A stretch of 64,000 bases of DNA from Narthecium ossifragum (GCA_963920575.1 OY986973.1:4257054-4321053); one strand, 5' to 3'; numbered from the stretch's first letter, positions 31,950-44,140 are shown. The notes: generated by a model from the letters alone, not told the origin. Numbers and translations are program-made.

Positions 31950-34900
31950 CTACTTTTTGAAGACGCTAGACAGGACTTTCTTCCCATAAAAACTACTCCG
32001 AAGAGATGGAACATGTGGCCGGATAGCCTCTACGAGAGCAGCATGAAGAGAGCCCTGTTCAAAATAACATAGGTTTGATTAATCATTCAGACACTCGAGA
32101 ATTGGCATACAAAACAACTATGGGGATGAAATAGGACAAGAGTGTACCGTGCTTTCGTTCAGAGCTGATTGAATGACATAATTTCCATATGGATCATGCA
32201 CGATTTGGAGAATGAGAGAACTATCTAGTAGTTCCTGGATTATTTTAGCACGCTTGTCCTCTCCAGCAAGTCTCAAGCATTTCTCTACCACATTACTGCT
32301 GTGTTTTTGCATGGAAAGGTATGCATAATTGCCCTTTAATTGGTCCAGTAAAATAGCTATAGCTGATGGAACATTCTGATCCATCACAAACTGCACCACA
32401 TAATTCCTGCAGAATGGACTATTTCTTTAAGGAACCGGAAAAAAGACGAGCTTTCTGAACAACTGTTTAAGTAATGCTCTGTGAATACATGGCATGTCTT
32501 ATTGCTGGATAAACTACTGGGGTGATGGACAGAAAAGTTTCAATACTTGTTAAGAAAGAAAAAGGCCTAGCATACCCGTATTGGTCTTGAGAAAGAACAA
32601 GAGCATTAGATGTGATCACTGATATCAGGCTGTGCTTCCGATTATCATTTGAGTGGTGCAGACACTTGTGAATAACACAACAGCCTTGACGATTTGTTGC
32701 AAGCTCAACACAGTGAGCTGTTACAGCATCATGAAGAAACTGCATAAGAAATGCACTTTAGGTAGAGGTAAAAGAAAAACCTAGATGAAGCAAACAGTCG
32801 AAAATTTAATGTTAGCTAACGTGAAAACCAACCCTTCATCAAGGTTTTCATGCTAGATCAAATCTAACCTTTTCGAGAGAAACAAAAATAAAACACTGCT
32901 TTGCTGCTGCAAATCATCTACAGAAGTGGGTTGTAAAAAGCTGAGGATGAACTTTCCAATGTGAAACTAGTCATTTGAGGAAATCAATAAAGTCACCACT
33001 TTGAAAATGATCAACCCTTAAGAAACCACAAACAGAATAAATTGCTCTGATTGAAGAGGGCAATAGGCAACCTTCTCTCTGGGAGGTCATCAGTTTCAAC
33101 ATGCTTTCATGCAGTGTCCTAGACTCCTAGCACAGCATCTAACTGTCAAATGAGGCCTACATAATGCCCTTTTACTTATTCAAATTTTAATCAAAAAATA
33201 AATTGAAAAAAAATGGATGATTATATCATCCCTTTCTAGAATAAAAACCCACAGAATATACACTTTGCATTTCTGAAGAGTATGAGAGCATAGCACATTT
33301 TCAAGATTAAAGGAAAAACAGAAGCAATAGATTCCAGCATTCTCTAATACAGCGACCAGCCCCCTGTTAATGACATCTTCTAAATGATTAGTACGTAGGT
33401 AATTATTTGCAGCTCCTGTTTTACATTCACCTAGGCCCAAAACTCATGTCCATCCTGTAACCTGAATTTGATCGTCTTGGTTGGGTCCTAATAGGTGTTT
33501 GGATCAAGGTCAATTCAGAGTTAAATCCCTGACCCCAATAATCATCAACCTAAGGTTCTAGACACAACTAGTCCAAGTCTAACCTGCAAGCAGTTCAAGC
33601 TTAGGTCCAATTTAAGACCCAATTCCACATTTTTGTCAAATCAAATTGACATAAATCCTCTAGATAATTATGCTTATCTGCAACCTTACTTTGTGACATT
33701 GTGTACTAGAGCTTTGAGATTCGTAGAAAATTACATTAAAAAAATGACGAACACGAAAAGAAATCATAGTAATAAAATTGGAGCAAGAAAGAACTATTTT
33801 ATGTTATAATGAAGTTCCTGGAGTACAAGCAATTAACTGAAGGTAAGAACATATCGTGTTGTGTGTGAAACGTGAAACACATGTGCTTACAAATATCTGA
33901 AAACAGACAACAATTACCCCACTGAATTCATCTGGAAGGTGTTGCAAACATCGTTGAGCAACATGACTGCCATTAACATGCTTTATCAACGCCACTATAT
34001 CAGGCTTTAGAGAAGAAACGATCATGGAAATTTGCTCCGTAGTTTGAAGAGTTTCAATTACTTTCTGCACAGCCCGGGTCCTGCATGAGGAAGAAAACTG
34101 GTCGAGCAAGGAACAATATGGTGACAAAATAATATCAGCAACATCTGTCAAAAGAAGACGTACCCATGCATATCACATGAGACTCTCAACAATTCACCCT
34201 TATCTTTAGTGATCGCCTGAATTACTTGCATTCTTTGATCCTTGGTGCACACTTCAAGTAGCTTTTGAACAAGATAGTTTCCAAACTGATCAGTCATGAG
34301 TTCAACAATGTGACAAATAATCCCAGCAAAAATCTTCTCAATGTCTTCATGAGCACCTTCCACGAATTTCCTCTGCAAGAAACGACAACCATGTTGATCC
34401 TTTGCCAAGTAATAGATTTTCCCCACTACTTCATCCACTGATGTATATATTGGAAGAACTGGCTTCAGTGCATCAGATTTATAAGTATTTGAGCTACAGC
34501 AATTCCGACCATCAAGCTGGAAGCATCCATTTCTCAAGACATGAACATGGTGAATGTGGCCATTGGAGATCACTTTCTCGTGGTTGTTAGCAGTGGATGT
34601 TAATCGATTCAATGTCATAGTATTAGATCTTAGAGTTTTCAGTGAGTTCACTCCATCGGACCTTGTCAACATTTTTTCCGGGAAAATTCCTTTCCCATTT
34701 CTGTCCAATTGTCCATCTTTTCGAAACTCTTTCACAGGACCACTTGCAGATCTTAATTCCTGTCTAATGCAGAACGTACAGCCCTCACTCTCTCCACCAA
34801 AAGCCTGAGGATGAAATTGACAGGTGCACACACTGCTAGCGGGATAGCCGAGCTGATTATGTTCACTATTCACAGACGTACTATTGGGATACAAATTTCC

Positions 34901-36014
34901 ATTAAATTCGTGGGAATGGATTGCACTCACAGTTAAAGGCATGACACCGGAATTCATACCACCTCCAATCTGATGCAATCGAGATCCTTGAATTTGTAGC
35001 TGTCGCTGATAATATAACTGTTGGTACATTCTACAATAGCCTTCATTTCTAGAATTCATCCGGGCCATATTGGTGTGGCCTGAGGGATGAGGCGGCATGT
35101 AAGCTGGGTACTCTGAGTGGAAGTAGTATTGTTGCAGGACTGGTGATGCTGTTAACTCTATTCCAGGTAAAGGAATCCTAGGAAGCAAGTGAAATGCATG
35201 CATTTCAGGATGTGCAGGCATAGTTTGAAAGCACACTGGATCATTTTTCTGCTTGTCCAAGAAATCACTCGACATGCTGTCCACATTTTGGCTCTCTAGT
35301 TCATGAGCATTGTTGGGTATAAGGAGATTTTTACCTTCTTGATCACCAAACTTTCCATTAAATTTACCAACCCCATTTCGGTTCGTCGAAGGAGTATATG
35401 CTCCAAATTTAGGACTGGAAAAGTTACCTCTATCACTGGTAGGCGATGGAGGAACAGGCATTCCCACAACTCCATCAAAGAAAGTGGGTGACTCAGCAAC
35501 ATGTGTTCCCGCAGAATCGGACTTATAGGAAGGCCTCATTGAGTAGCTATGATCATGTCCATCTATCAAAAATGTTTGATTCAAAGAGGGGAAACCATAG
35601 GCAACCACTGCAGCAGCAGTAGATTTTGCTGCCATATCATCCTTAACTATCATTTCTTGGAATGCTATTGCCGAAGATTGGCCATCTGGAAAGAATGCTC
35701 CCTCTTGTTTAACATTGTTTCTAGGTGAACAACTACTTTCGTCAATCTTTCCTTTTCCTTCAGGATTATGATTGAATGGGCTGTCTGAGATGCTCAAGCC
35801 ACCATCCAATTCAACCTCTGCAGCTGGAAGGGAATGAAATATATAGTAGACTTAATGGAATGAGAAGATATTTTTCCATGCTCCTCCATGGAAATCATCT
35901 CCAGCTCTAGTAGAGGATATCAGAGGACTGAGGATTACCTGAAGTTACATTTGGAATTTCCCCAAGAAGCATCTCAAACTCGAAGTAGTCTTGTTCAGTT
36001 GTTCCTCCTTCCAT
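31950..36014 (-). CDS. Pumilio-family RNA-binding protein
   Basis: Six exons on the minus strand: 36014-35939, 35823-34164, 34080-33918, 32739-32576, 32406-32148 and 32054-31950, all with GT-AG borders, joining in frame to 808 aa. The first 480 residues are low-complexity (Ser, Asn, Gly, His) and are not a known domain. The Pumilio homology domain spans about 489-808 with eight repeats whose RNA-contact motifs read in order CRFLQ, NYLVQ, TRAVQ, SHVAQ, CCVIH, NYVVQ, SNVVE, NYVIQ. Repeats 6-8 have the residues that read U, G, U (as in the UGU core of Puf targets); repeat 5 is non-canonical. The nearest Arabidopsis relatives are in the APUM7-12 group (inferred from repeat 3 TRAVQ). Such proteins bind mRNA 3' UTRs and repress or destabilise transcripts. 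The exon 2 acceptor has an alternative AG six bases downstream, which would drop two residues. Confidence 0.92.
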
Positions 36015-36914
36015 AACGCGGACAGTTGAAAGTTTGCAAGTGTCAAAGGAACTTAAGTACAGCCAGTTCCGCTAGGCAATGCAGATCCAGAAACAAGTCC
36101 TAGAAGGTCCAGAGAAATTCTAATGGTTGAGAATCATATAGATGAGGGAAACATTCTCAAGATCTCTGTGATTCAATAAGATATAGCATAAAAAATTCAA
36201 GACATTTTCCGATGTTGAAATAAGATCCACACTACAAAAACCCTATTTACATGCCTCTTTCGATTTAATAGTACATATAGGGAAGAAGAACCAGAATCAG
36301 CTAATCACTCCCAAGAATTCCAAGAAAAGGGGAAGAAGAAACAGAGCAACAAAGAAACGCAATACTCTTGAATTCCAATTGATGACAAAAAAAAATTCGA
36401 TTTTGCCAGCAAAAGAACAATCAAAAGAAGTAGACATGAATAGAAACATCACGATCAGCCTCATCATCCATCGTCAGAAAGCTAAAACCCAACCCCAATT
36501 CTGATCCAATCGAGTGCACCAAAATCCATGAATCCCTGACGCAATTTGATCCCAAACCCCAGAAAACCATCCTTCATAGAAAACAAGAATGCCCACATAG
36601 GAATTCATCATATACAACAAACACAAAACAATAAACCTACAAAAGCAGAGCAAATCCCTTTCAAAGAGTGGAAGAAATAGCTGCTGACAAGTGACAGCAA
36701 AAGGGCATCAAGAGGAAGTCAAATGGGAGACCAACCAACCATGTAAAGAGGCGATGCATCAATGACAAGAGCACAAGGGCATCTTGGGATCAACCCATTG
36801 TTCCCAAGGAGACTGGAAAAAAAGGGTCTTGGAGTGGAATAAGGTGGTGCCACTGGGGGAAGGAGGACAAAGGAGAGGCTTTTATTTCCAACATGCCAGC
36901 AACCAATGCCTCCA

Positions 36915-36916
<2 letters not shown>

Positions 36917-36954
<38 letters not shown>

Positions 36955-37040
36955 ACCTTTCCAATGGCATGGTATTATGCATGACAGGGGGAGGAGGGGT
37001 GCTACCCTTTCCAATGGCATGGTATTATGCATGACAGGGC
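36917..37040. repeat. CT microsatellite plus 50-bp tandem duplication
   Basis: A CT run spans 36917-36953. Right after it, a block starting CTTTCCAATGGCATGG and ending GCATGACAGGG occurs at 36957-36989 and again at 37007-37039, a 50-bp period. The copies are identical over about 33 bp, so the duplication looks recent. Confidence 0.85.
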
Positions 37041-37227
37041 GGGGGGGGGGGCACATGCCATGCATGCATGCATGAGTTTTGCTACCTATTTGTATAAGGC
37101 CTTGTTTAGTGGGGTTTTTGCTGGGTTTTGGGTCTGTTCTAGGTTTGGGTTTGGAGAGCTATTTGTGATAAACTCACTCCCTCTTTTTGCTGATCACTCC
37201 TCTTCTTGCATCTTTCTCTGTCTAGAA

Positions 37228-37278
37228 TTTTTTTTTTTTTTTTTTTTTTTTGAGGGGGGGGGGGGGGGGGGGGGGGGG
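37228..37278. repeat. Poly-T followed by poly-G
   Basis: About 24 T (37228-37251), then GA, then about 25 G (37254-37278). Runs this long are prone to sequencing and assembly error, so the exact lengths are unsafe. Confidence 0.8.
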
Positions 37279-38739
37279 TGAGGGGGGTGGTTATTTCTTG
37301 TGATTTGATTTTAGTAACATGTCATAAAGAAGTTAAGTGATATGAAAACACCGAGTGGATATGTTTTAATTTATGCAGTTACTATAGGGTTGTTAAAGTT
37401 TTTGAGCTGCCAGAGACTTAAAAAGAGGAAGGTTTCCACATGGGAAACATTATTGCATAGTTAATTGTCCTCTTATTTCTCATTAAGAGGGCCACATTTA
37501 TGTCTTATTGTGTTTATATTGAGAGTATATGGCTATTTGCTAATGTTTTAGGGCGGGGATTTGCATATAAATTTATTTTATTTTTTATTTTACAACTTAG
37601 GAGGTTGACCACAATGATGCGTTTTGCAATGAAAACACAAAACGATCCTAAACCGTAAATTCAAAAATAAAGAAAACAATAATTCTAGAGAGAGAATTAT
37701 TGAGTACATAATTGGATCATAATAGTTTGCGTGGAAGAAAATGACAGGGAATAAATTGAGTACAGAATTGGATCTTGGCTTTATATGGTGGCCTCAAAAA
37801 CAAGACTGTGTGGACAAATTGTGAGGAGAATAAAGTTATTTTGATTCCTTTCTTCATATGAAGAATGTAAAATAATAATTCAGGGGGAAAAGTACAAAAA
37901 AAACACTACATAATTTTCTATTTATGTTTTACCCAATGATTGCTAATCTATTTTTTTTTTAATTTCAATCATTCTACAATCCACATTTGGTCCAGATTAT
38001 TTTGCAGTTTAGTCTAAAAACAAAAGTCTTACTATAATAGGTAGAAGAATGACTCTACTAAAGAAACAAAACTGTGTGCTGACTTTGCAACAGTGGAAGA
38101 GATGAGTTAGCCTTCTTTTTTTTTTATACAAATTTGTACTCTTTTAATGATTCCTTAGAATGCTTCCTTGATTTCCATATAATTGTTCTTTTCTAAGAAA
38201 TCAAGATAGTGAAAATTATAATGTTTGCAAGTCTCTGTCCAGTGAAGAGTGAAGGTACTACATGTTGTTTTCTTTATAGTCACCAACTAGATAGATGCTA
38301 TTGGCACTCATTTTTTCTCCATAGATGATGATGACTAGAATGTCTTGACTCATATTAAACTGTTTTCTTTGGAAACCGACACTAAGTAAAAATCAAGGGG
38401 TCCCATTATTCCTATAGAATCACGTTATTTCCAAGAATCCCAGGAAAAAATTCAGAAGGATCTTTGGCTTATATGTCTTCCTACATGAAGACATTGCAAT
38501 TAAAAAACACCTTAATGCCAATAGTCGTCCATGGTCAAAGAGGAATTCCTGAAAAGACAGAGCGGTACATTTGCTCTTATAAATACAATGTAATATATGT
38601 TTGAATAATATTTTATGTACATGATATATCATCGAATCGGTAGTTCACTGTTGATTCTTCCATCTAGTCCATCGGTAGTAATCTATCGATGGACCAATCA
38701 ATGAATCAGCAACTCACTATCGATTGAGGTAGCGATTGG

Positions 38740-39279
38740 GTTTTTTTTTTATGAGTTGAGCTCGAAAGCTAAAGATTATTTACAAGATCAGAGGGAGGGA
38801 ATCTAACCCCTCCTCTGCTTGCTAGGCAAAATCGATGTCCGTAGCTCGACACCATATGGTGACCCTATCAGCCCTAACATTGTCATTTCTACTAATATGT
38901 GTCATACAATCAGACTCAAACCCCATGTGTAGTCTCCAGACCAACCTTACCAACTTTTTGTCCTCTCTGGGCGATACCTTATGGCCTCTTAGGACCTCCA
39001 CAGCCTCTTTGGCATCTGACTCAATGATGATACGCTTTTCATTCTTCTCCTTAGCCCATTCTAGAGCTTGACACACACCCTCCATCTCAGCCCCCAAAAC
39101 AAAGCTAGCCGTAATCCTCATGCCCTGTATCTACTTTAGCTCATCCCCTTTTCCAAGTGCCACCACTCCAACCGCCGCCCGACCCCCATTTAACTCCCTT
39201 GATGCATCCACTTGCATGATCGTGACGCCCAATCGGTCCTCCTTGTTTTGTCCACCGCCGCCTAGGAATGGCAATGGGG
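38740..39279 (-). mobile_element. L1 3' tail with RNase H domain
   Basis: A T run at 38740-38750 is the poly-A tail on the minus strand. The minus strand then encodes an RNase H-like domain from about 39215 down to 38822 (MQVDASRELNGGRAAVGVVAL, with a frame break, then AEMEGVCQALEWAKEK, IIIESDAKEAVEVLRG, DNVRAD). The 5' end runs into the N gap, so truncation and TSD cannot be checked. Confidence 0.75.
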
Positions 39280-39479
39280 NNNNNNNNNNNNNNNNNNNNN
39301 NNNNNNNNNNNNNNNNNNNNNNNNNNNNNNNNNNNNNNNNNNNNNNNNNNNNNNNNNNNNNNNNNNNNNNNNNNNNNNNNNNNNNNNNNNNNNNNNNNNN
39401 NNNNNNNNNNNNNNNNNNNNNNNNNNNNNNNNNNNNNNNNNNNNNNNNNNNNNNNNNNNNNNNNNNNNNNNNNNNNNNN
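39280..39479. other. Assembly gap (200 N)
   Basis: Exactly 200 unknown bases, a round number that suggests a placeholder of unknown true size. It is flanked by GGGG on the left and CCCCCCC on the right, so a GC-rich or homopolymer tract probably caused the break. Proteins read through it are artefacts. Confidence 0.98.
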
Positions 39480-39714
39480 CCCCCCCCTTCCTGCGTCGCT
39501 GCCCAGATCCAACATTAATCGCGTCCCCCAGCCTCGATCCCGCCCCCCCCCCCCCCCGACCGCTGCTGCTCCTATCCTTCCCGGATCCAAATCCGCCGGC
39601 CTTCGAAGACCTCAAGGCTCCCGACCGCCGCCGCTCCTATCCCTCCCAAGCGTTGATCAGCAGCAGTAGCACGATGGCGGTGGGATCGATGGTGCAATGG
39701 GGAGGATGTAGCGA

Positions 39715-40145
39715 TGCTACGATGGAAGAAAAGAGAAAAGAGAAAAGAGAATACTGATGCGACGATGGACTAAAAGAGAAAAGAGAAAAGAGAAAAGAGA
39801 ATTCTGGAATGCAACCGTCTAAAAATAGTGGACTAGATCACCAAAAAGAGAAAAGAGAATTCTGGAATTCTCGAATTCTGGAATGCAACCGTCAAAAAAT
39901 AGTGGACTAGATCATCAAAAAGAGAAAAGAGAAAAGAGAAAAGGGAATACTGATGCAGCGATGCTACGTTGGACTAAAAGATAAAAGAGAAAATAGAAAA
40001 GAGAATTCTGGAACGCAACCGTCAAAAAATAGTGGACTAGATCACCAAAAAGAGAAAAGAGAAAAGAGAATTCTGGAATACACTTGAATGCAACCATGAG
40101 AAAATGGTGGACTAGAACACCAAAAAGAGAAAAGAGAAAAAAAAA
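39715..40145 (+). repeat. Degenerate purine-rich tandem array (AGAGAAAAGAGAA)
   Basis: Repeated modules of AAAAGAGAAAAGAGAA joined to GAATTCTGGAATGCAACCGTC and TAGTGGACTAGATCACC, at least four times between 39720 and 40130. Module length varies, so it is a higher-order, imperfect array. No coding role is apparent. Confidence 0.8.
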
Positions 40146-40547
40146 ATACTCGAAAAATTAATTAAATATTGGAATTATCGCATTTAAAAATTAATTAACT
40201 ACAAATGCATTTAAAACTTGGCACAGATTCAAAGGAAAAAAAATTAAAAGTATTGGAACTATCACATTTCACCATACAAAATGCATTAATACTTGGCTGA
40301 TTTCATGACCACATTAATAGCAAGGGTTAGAAAGGTCCTAAAATTAAATATAACCACCTATAACTACCATAACTGATGAAAAATGGTGCTTAACCCTTAA
40401 AACTAATGACATGGGTGTACCCATCAACAAGTTACACAGAAATGATGTAACTTCCAATTATCTAATAATTCAATCAGTAGTGAGATACCGATTCATTGAT
40501 CTAGTCCATCACTAGACCACCACCGATGGACTATATGAAAGAATTGG

Positions 40548-41590
40548 TAGTAGCATATGCCACCCACGTCAGCATGTACACAAATCAGCACTCTATATGT
40601 TTTCTAACCTTAAAATACTTTATGAATTTTTTTTTATCCAAGTGTCAAATCATACCATCATATCGGCAAATGACAAACAGTGACACCTTATGCAAAGGCT
40701 ATCTTTTTTTTTTTTAATTGAGCATGTGGGTTTGTTCCTATACAACCGGGATCTTAGAATGCCAATGAGCCCTTTTCAAGAGTCCATTTAAAAACAGCTT
40801 GAGCTTTTTTACACCACTTAGCAAACCTATTTTGCTATTTACAGTCCTAGGAATGTATACGAATAGAACATAGTCAATCTACAAAGCCAGACACCACACC
40901 TACATAGGCTATCAAACGAGGCACACCTACGTGGGCTATCTGTGGATCGAGCTCAGGCTAGAACTAAAAGATGAATGAGCTCAATTTGCAACTTCAAGCG
41001 ACACTTTTTAGTTTTTCTTTTCCTTTTTTTTATAAAAATAGTTGAACCAAAATGACTAATAAGTTATAAAAATTCCCTCCAACACGTCGTAGAGATTCGA
41101 CACGACCGAGCCACACCATTAGTAATAAAATTTATTATCTTTTGGGATCGCCAAGAAGAGAACTGATCACCACCGTTGAGGCCCGGATCCATAGAACAAT
41201 CTCATCAATGCCAGGCAAGCCCCCTAAACCTTTTACTTATTGGATTCCCAAAATGTAATACCACATGGGTCCTTAAATATGTCATTAAAGTCATTCAATT
41301 TTGGACCCCTCTGATACATATAGCCTAAGTATTGGGTCGAGCCCGCTGGCGAGAAGCTAGGAGTTACTGCCGAGATTTCTGTATGGTCTAACCTCAAAAT
41401 TTTCAGAAAAAAAAAAAACAGGTGTATGAAGAGGATGCTGTATTTCTCCCGGAAAATTCTTTTTGCAACATAATCTTAGTTTTCTCCCCCTTTTTGGGGG
41501 CAAATCTACTAACATGATTTTCATGTTTACCCTACCCATTGTCATTCCTAACATGCCATGATAGTCTTTTATATATAGAACTGAAAAATA
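40548..41590. other. Intergenic DNA, nothing recognised
   Basis: AT-rich, with no open frame carrying a known domain, no RNA gene and no clear transposon end. Confidence 0.5.
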
Positions 41591-42172
41591 ATTAAACTTT
41601 TTTCTTACGGCAGCGTTTGATTGCGTAAAAAAATTAGATAATGGAATGGTCAATTCCCGAGTCAAATCCCATTCCATTGTTTGGTCGGCACTCAACGTCA
41701 GGAATGGATCCTGACAAGTAGGGAATAACCCCATCCCATCTGATAGCTTGGAATGGCGAAATGATCAATTCCTAGTTAAATCCCATTCTATTGTTTTAAT
41801 CATTCGTACTTTATTCCTATTCAATTCTCTGGCTTATGTTTGTATACCTTTATTCCTATTCCCAATTATGATATCACAAAATCCCTTTGTAATAATAGCC
41901 CATTCTGCTCTTCATTCCGGCTGTCATTCCATTCCACATTCCAATCCCGGCCCATTCCGTCCCCCATTCTTTGTGGGGCTGTTTGGCGTCACCCCATCCC
42001 GCTGGATCCGTGGGATGGGGGACGCGCGGATCCCGCCCCCATGGGATCCGTGCGTTTGGTGCTGGCGCGGATCCCATTCGGATCCTTTCGGCGTCCCGTT
42101 TTTTTGATCGGATGCCGATCTTGGAATCGGCTCTGACGGATTCCACGGATCCGCCGGAGCCAAACATGCCGT
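41591..42172. mobile_element. MITE-like repeats rich in GGAATGG and GGATCC
   Basis: 41640-41960 is built from diverged, partly inverted blocks of AATGGNNNGATCAATTCC and CCCATTCCATTGTTT. 41977-42172 is a GC-rich block whose ends, GGGCTGTTTGGC and the reverse complement GGCATGTTTGGC, are inverted copies. It holds several GGATCC or CGGATCC words. Frames across this GC-rich block are chance. Boundaries are approximate. Confidence 0.5.
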
Positions 42173-42740
42173 GTATGAACCAAACGTGTCGTTTCTTAGT
42201 ATAACAATTGATCAATTCATCGATCAAATCAACAAGTTATTGATAAATCTTAATTTCAGCCAAATAACCTAAAAATTAACGCAACCTTTCATATAATTTC
42301 TTGAAATTAAGGTGCTTTCTTGGAAGCAAGCAAGCTAGCTTTGGTGACGCATGCCAGGTGACGCATATAAAGGCATGAAGAAAATATGTGGACTCTACCA
42401 TTAGTCCTCCATTTTGAACCCTCTTTTGTGTGGCAGTAATAAAGGCCTGCCTCGATAGCAACCACAACTATGGACCTATGCAGACCAAATTATAAGTCAC
42501 CGCTTGTAGTTGTTGATAAGAAGAAGCTTCTTACTAGCTAGCTAGCTAGCATCCTTGCCTTCCAACTTTTTTTCTCCAGATCATCAGAAGACTTTATTTT
42601 GTACTCCTTTCCAAGATGCTTCATTCATTCTAAAACACTACTATAGTCTCCATCCTCTTTCTTTTATCTAACACACATCCTTCAATAGAAACTAGCTAGC
42701 TAGAAAAAACCATATATCAGAGATATATATCTTGTTTTTC
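42173..42740. other. Upstream region of the WRKY gene
   Basis: No coding region. It contains several GCTAGCTAGC runs (near 42537-42550 and 42690-42702). The WRKY promoter and 5' UTR must lie here, but I could not place a TATA box with confidence. Confidence 0.45.
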
Positions 42741-43551
42741 ATGGCTGCATCTCCTCCTGATCCATCCACTAATTCTTTACAGTATGTGGTTTACTTCCCT
42801 AGCTCTTTGTTACTTTACTTCCATAATATATTTGTTTGCCTACCTACGGTTCAGTACGTACGTCTAGCTAGATATATATATATCAACCTCCATTGATCAT
42901 TGCCATCAGTTAAGCTTCCATCTACACCACCAGTACATTGTTAGTTATCACTGCCGCTAGCTATTACCACACACCATATATGTTCAGTACGTAGTGGATT
43001 GATCAAGACATAGATCGATCAGTCATACTCATCGTATATAACTAACTTGTAATTAAACTTGATAAGGATTTAATTTAATTGTTCTCTGAAATCTTTTGGT
43101 ATATATGTTCTTGTTTTGATGATCTAGCAGAGAGAACAACAGAAACAGCGAAAGGCGATTTGGCGATAATTCACATGTGATAATACCGGAAGATGGCTAT
43201 GAATGGAAGAAGTATGGCCAGAAATTTATCAGGAAACCTACAAGGATCAGGTAAAAATTAAGTTACTTGATTACTCAAGTAAAAATTAAGTTACTTGCAT
43301 GTTCCTAAGTTTTAGATATATATATATATGTATATAAAAGGTGCTACTTCAAGTGTAAGAATAAGAGGTGCAAGGCGAAGAAGAGGGTGGAGTGGCCGCC
43401 GACGGACCCTCACAGCTTGCGGGCGGTCTACGATGGAGCTCATGATCATCCATCTCCTCATGAGCCTCGGTCAGTGTCTCAGCGATTAGCTTCGTCTTCC
43501 ACGGCGAATCAGTATGATCTTGCCACTCAGGTGTTTGGATCTACAAGCTAG
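42741..43551 (+). CDS. Short WRKY transcription factor with WKKYGQK variant
   Basis: Exons 42741-42781, 43131-43250 and 43341-43551 join in frame to 123 aa, with GT-AG introns. The protein is little more than one WRKY domain: DGYEWKKYGQKFIRKPTRIRCYFKC at residues 35-59, then a C2H2 zinc-binding set C59-X4-C64-X23-H88-X-H90. The usual WRKYGQK heptad is WKKYGQK (39-45). The second intron splits the Arg54 codon just before the zinc site, the position conserved in group I C-terminal, IIc and III WRKY genes. WRKY factors bind W-box DNA in the nucleus, and the heptad contacts the DNA, so Arg-to-Lys may alter affinity or specificity (inference). A few Arabidopsis members such as WRKY49 have a similar variant. 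The length is unusually short, but start, splice sites and stop are all consistent. Confidence 0.88.
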
Positions 43552-44044
43552 CTAACTAGCTAGCAGCCCCTTTTTTGTGAGTATGCATGGTGGACCTAAA
43601 AGGCATCTATCTCCTTCCTTTTTTCAAAAACACCCTCTTACTTTCTCTTAAGAACCATATGAATATAGATATGCCCAATCACAAGTTACCAATGGCTAAT
43701 ATATATACTTCACTTTCATGCCACTAATCTCATCGATTTTAATAGACAATTCCTTCTCGTTTTCCCCCTCTATATTCTAGTATATGTTGATAAACATCAT
43801 AGAGACATGTTTAGATCCAAATTTCAGTTACTTCAAGAGAATCGTATTACTAAATATATAAATAACAGTCATTTTCATGATTACTATATATGATGGTTCT
43901 TCAAGATTTTCTATGATTTTTAAACTAATTTTGTCTTGTATTTAATTTTCATGATTACTATGATCTCTTGTATTTTTCATGATAAATACACTAGAGACAC
44001 GTTTAGATTCAAAAATTTGGATCTTAAAAGAGAAAGTAGGAGAT
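43552..44044. other. WRKY 3' region and intergenic DNA
   Basis: AT-rich. Two related stretches (about 43795-43830 and 43975-44010) both contain GATAAAYA and AGAGACAYGTTTAGAT, a local duplication about 180 bp apart. No gene is seen. Confidence 0.5.
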
Positions 44045-44140
44045 GGGTGCTTCTTTTTTTTTTGTCTTGTATTTTTTTTTTTTTTTCTTTTTTTTCCAGC
44101 CTTCGGGCTTATAAAAAAAAAAAAAAAAAAAAGGGTGCTT
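44045..44140 (+). mobile_element. Minute LINE tail insertion
   Basis: GGGTGCTT at 44045-44052 is repeated at 44133-44140. Between them is T-rich sequence, then CCAGCCTTCGGGCTTATA and about 19 A. The CCTTCGGGCT-plus-A-run end matches the 3' ends of the larger L1 tails at 46.9 and 57.1 kb. It is read as an extremely 5'-truncated L1 insertion of about 80 bp. Confidence 0.65.

Larger units (their letters stand above)
36015..38649. other. Pumilio upstream region and intergenic DNA
   Basis: 36015-36960 probably holds the 5' UTR and promoter of the Pumilio gene; no exon can be proved from sequence alone. It ends in a CT run (36917-36953) and a 50-bp tandem duplication. From 37300 to 38640 the DNA is AT-rich; I see no gene, RNA or clear element. 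Confidence 0.5.
38650..40547. mobile_element. Putative DNA element with about 78-bp imperfect inverted repeats
   Basis: 38650-38727 and the reverse complement of 40470-40547 are similar over about 78 bp, sharing TAGTCCATCGGT, TCAATGAATC and a final GATTGA. Between them lie a LINE fragment, a 200-base gap and a purine-rich tandem array. No transposase is visible. The outer edges and TSD are unknown. Confidence 0.5.

Noticed and set aside
39120..39669. Frames running through the N gap
   Set aside because: The central part is unknown sequence; the proteins are artefacts of reading N as open.
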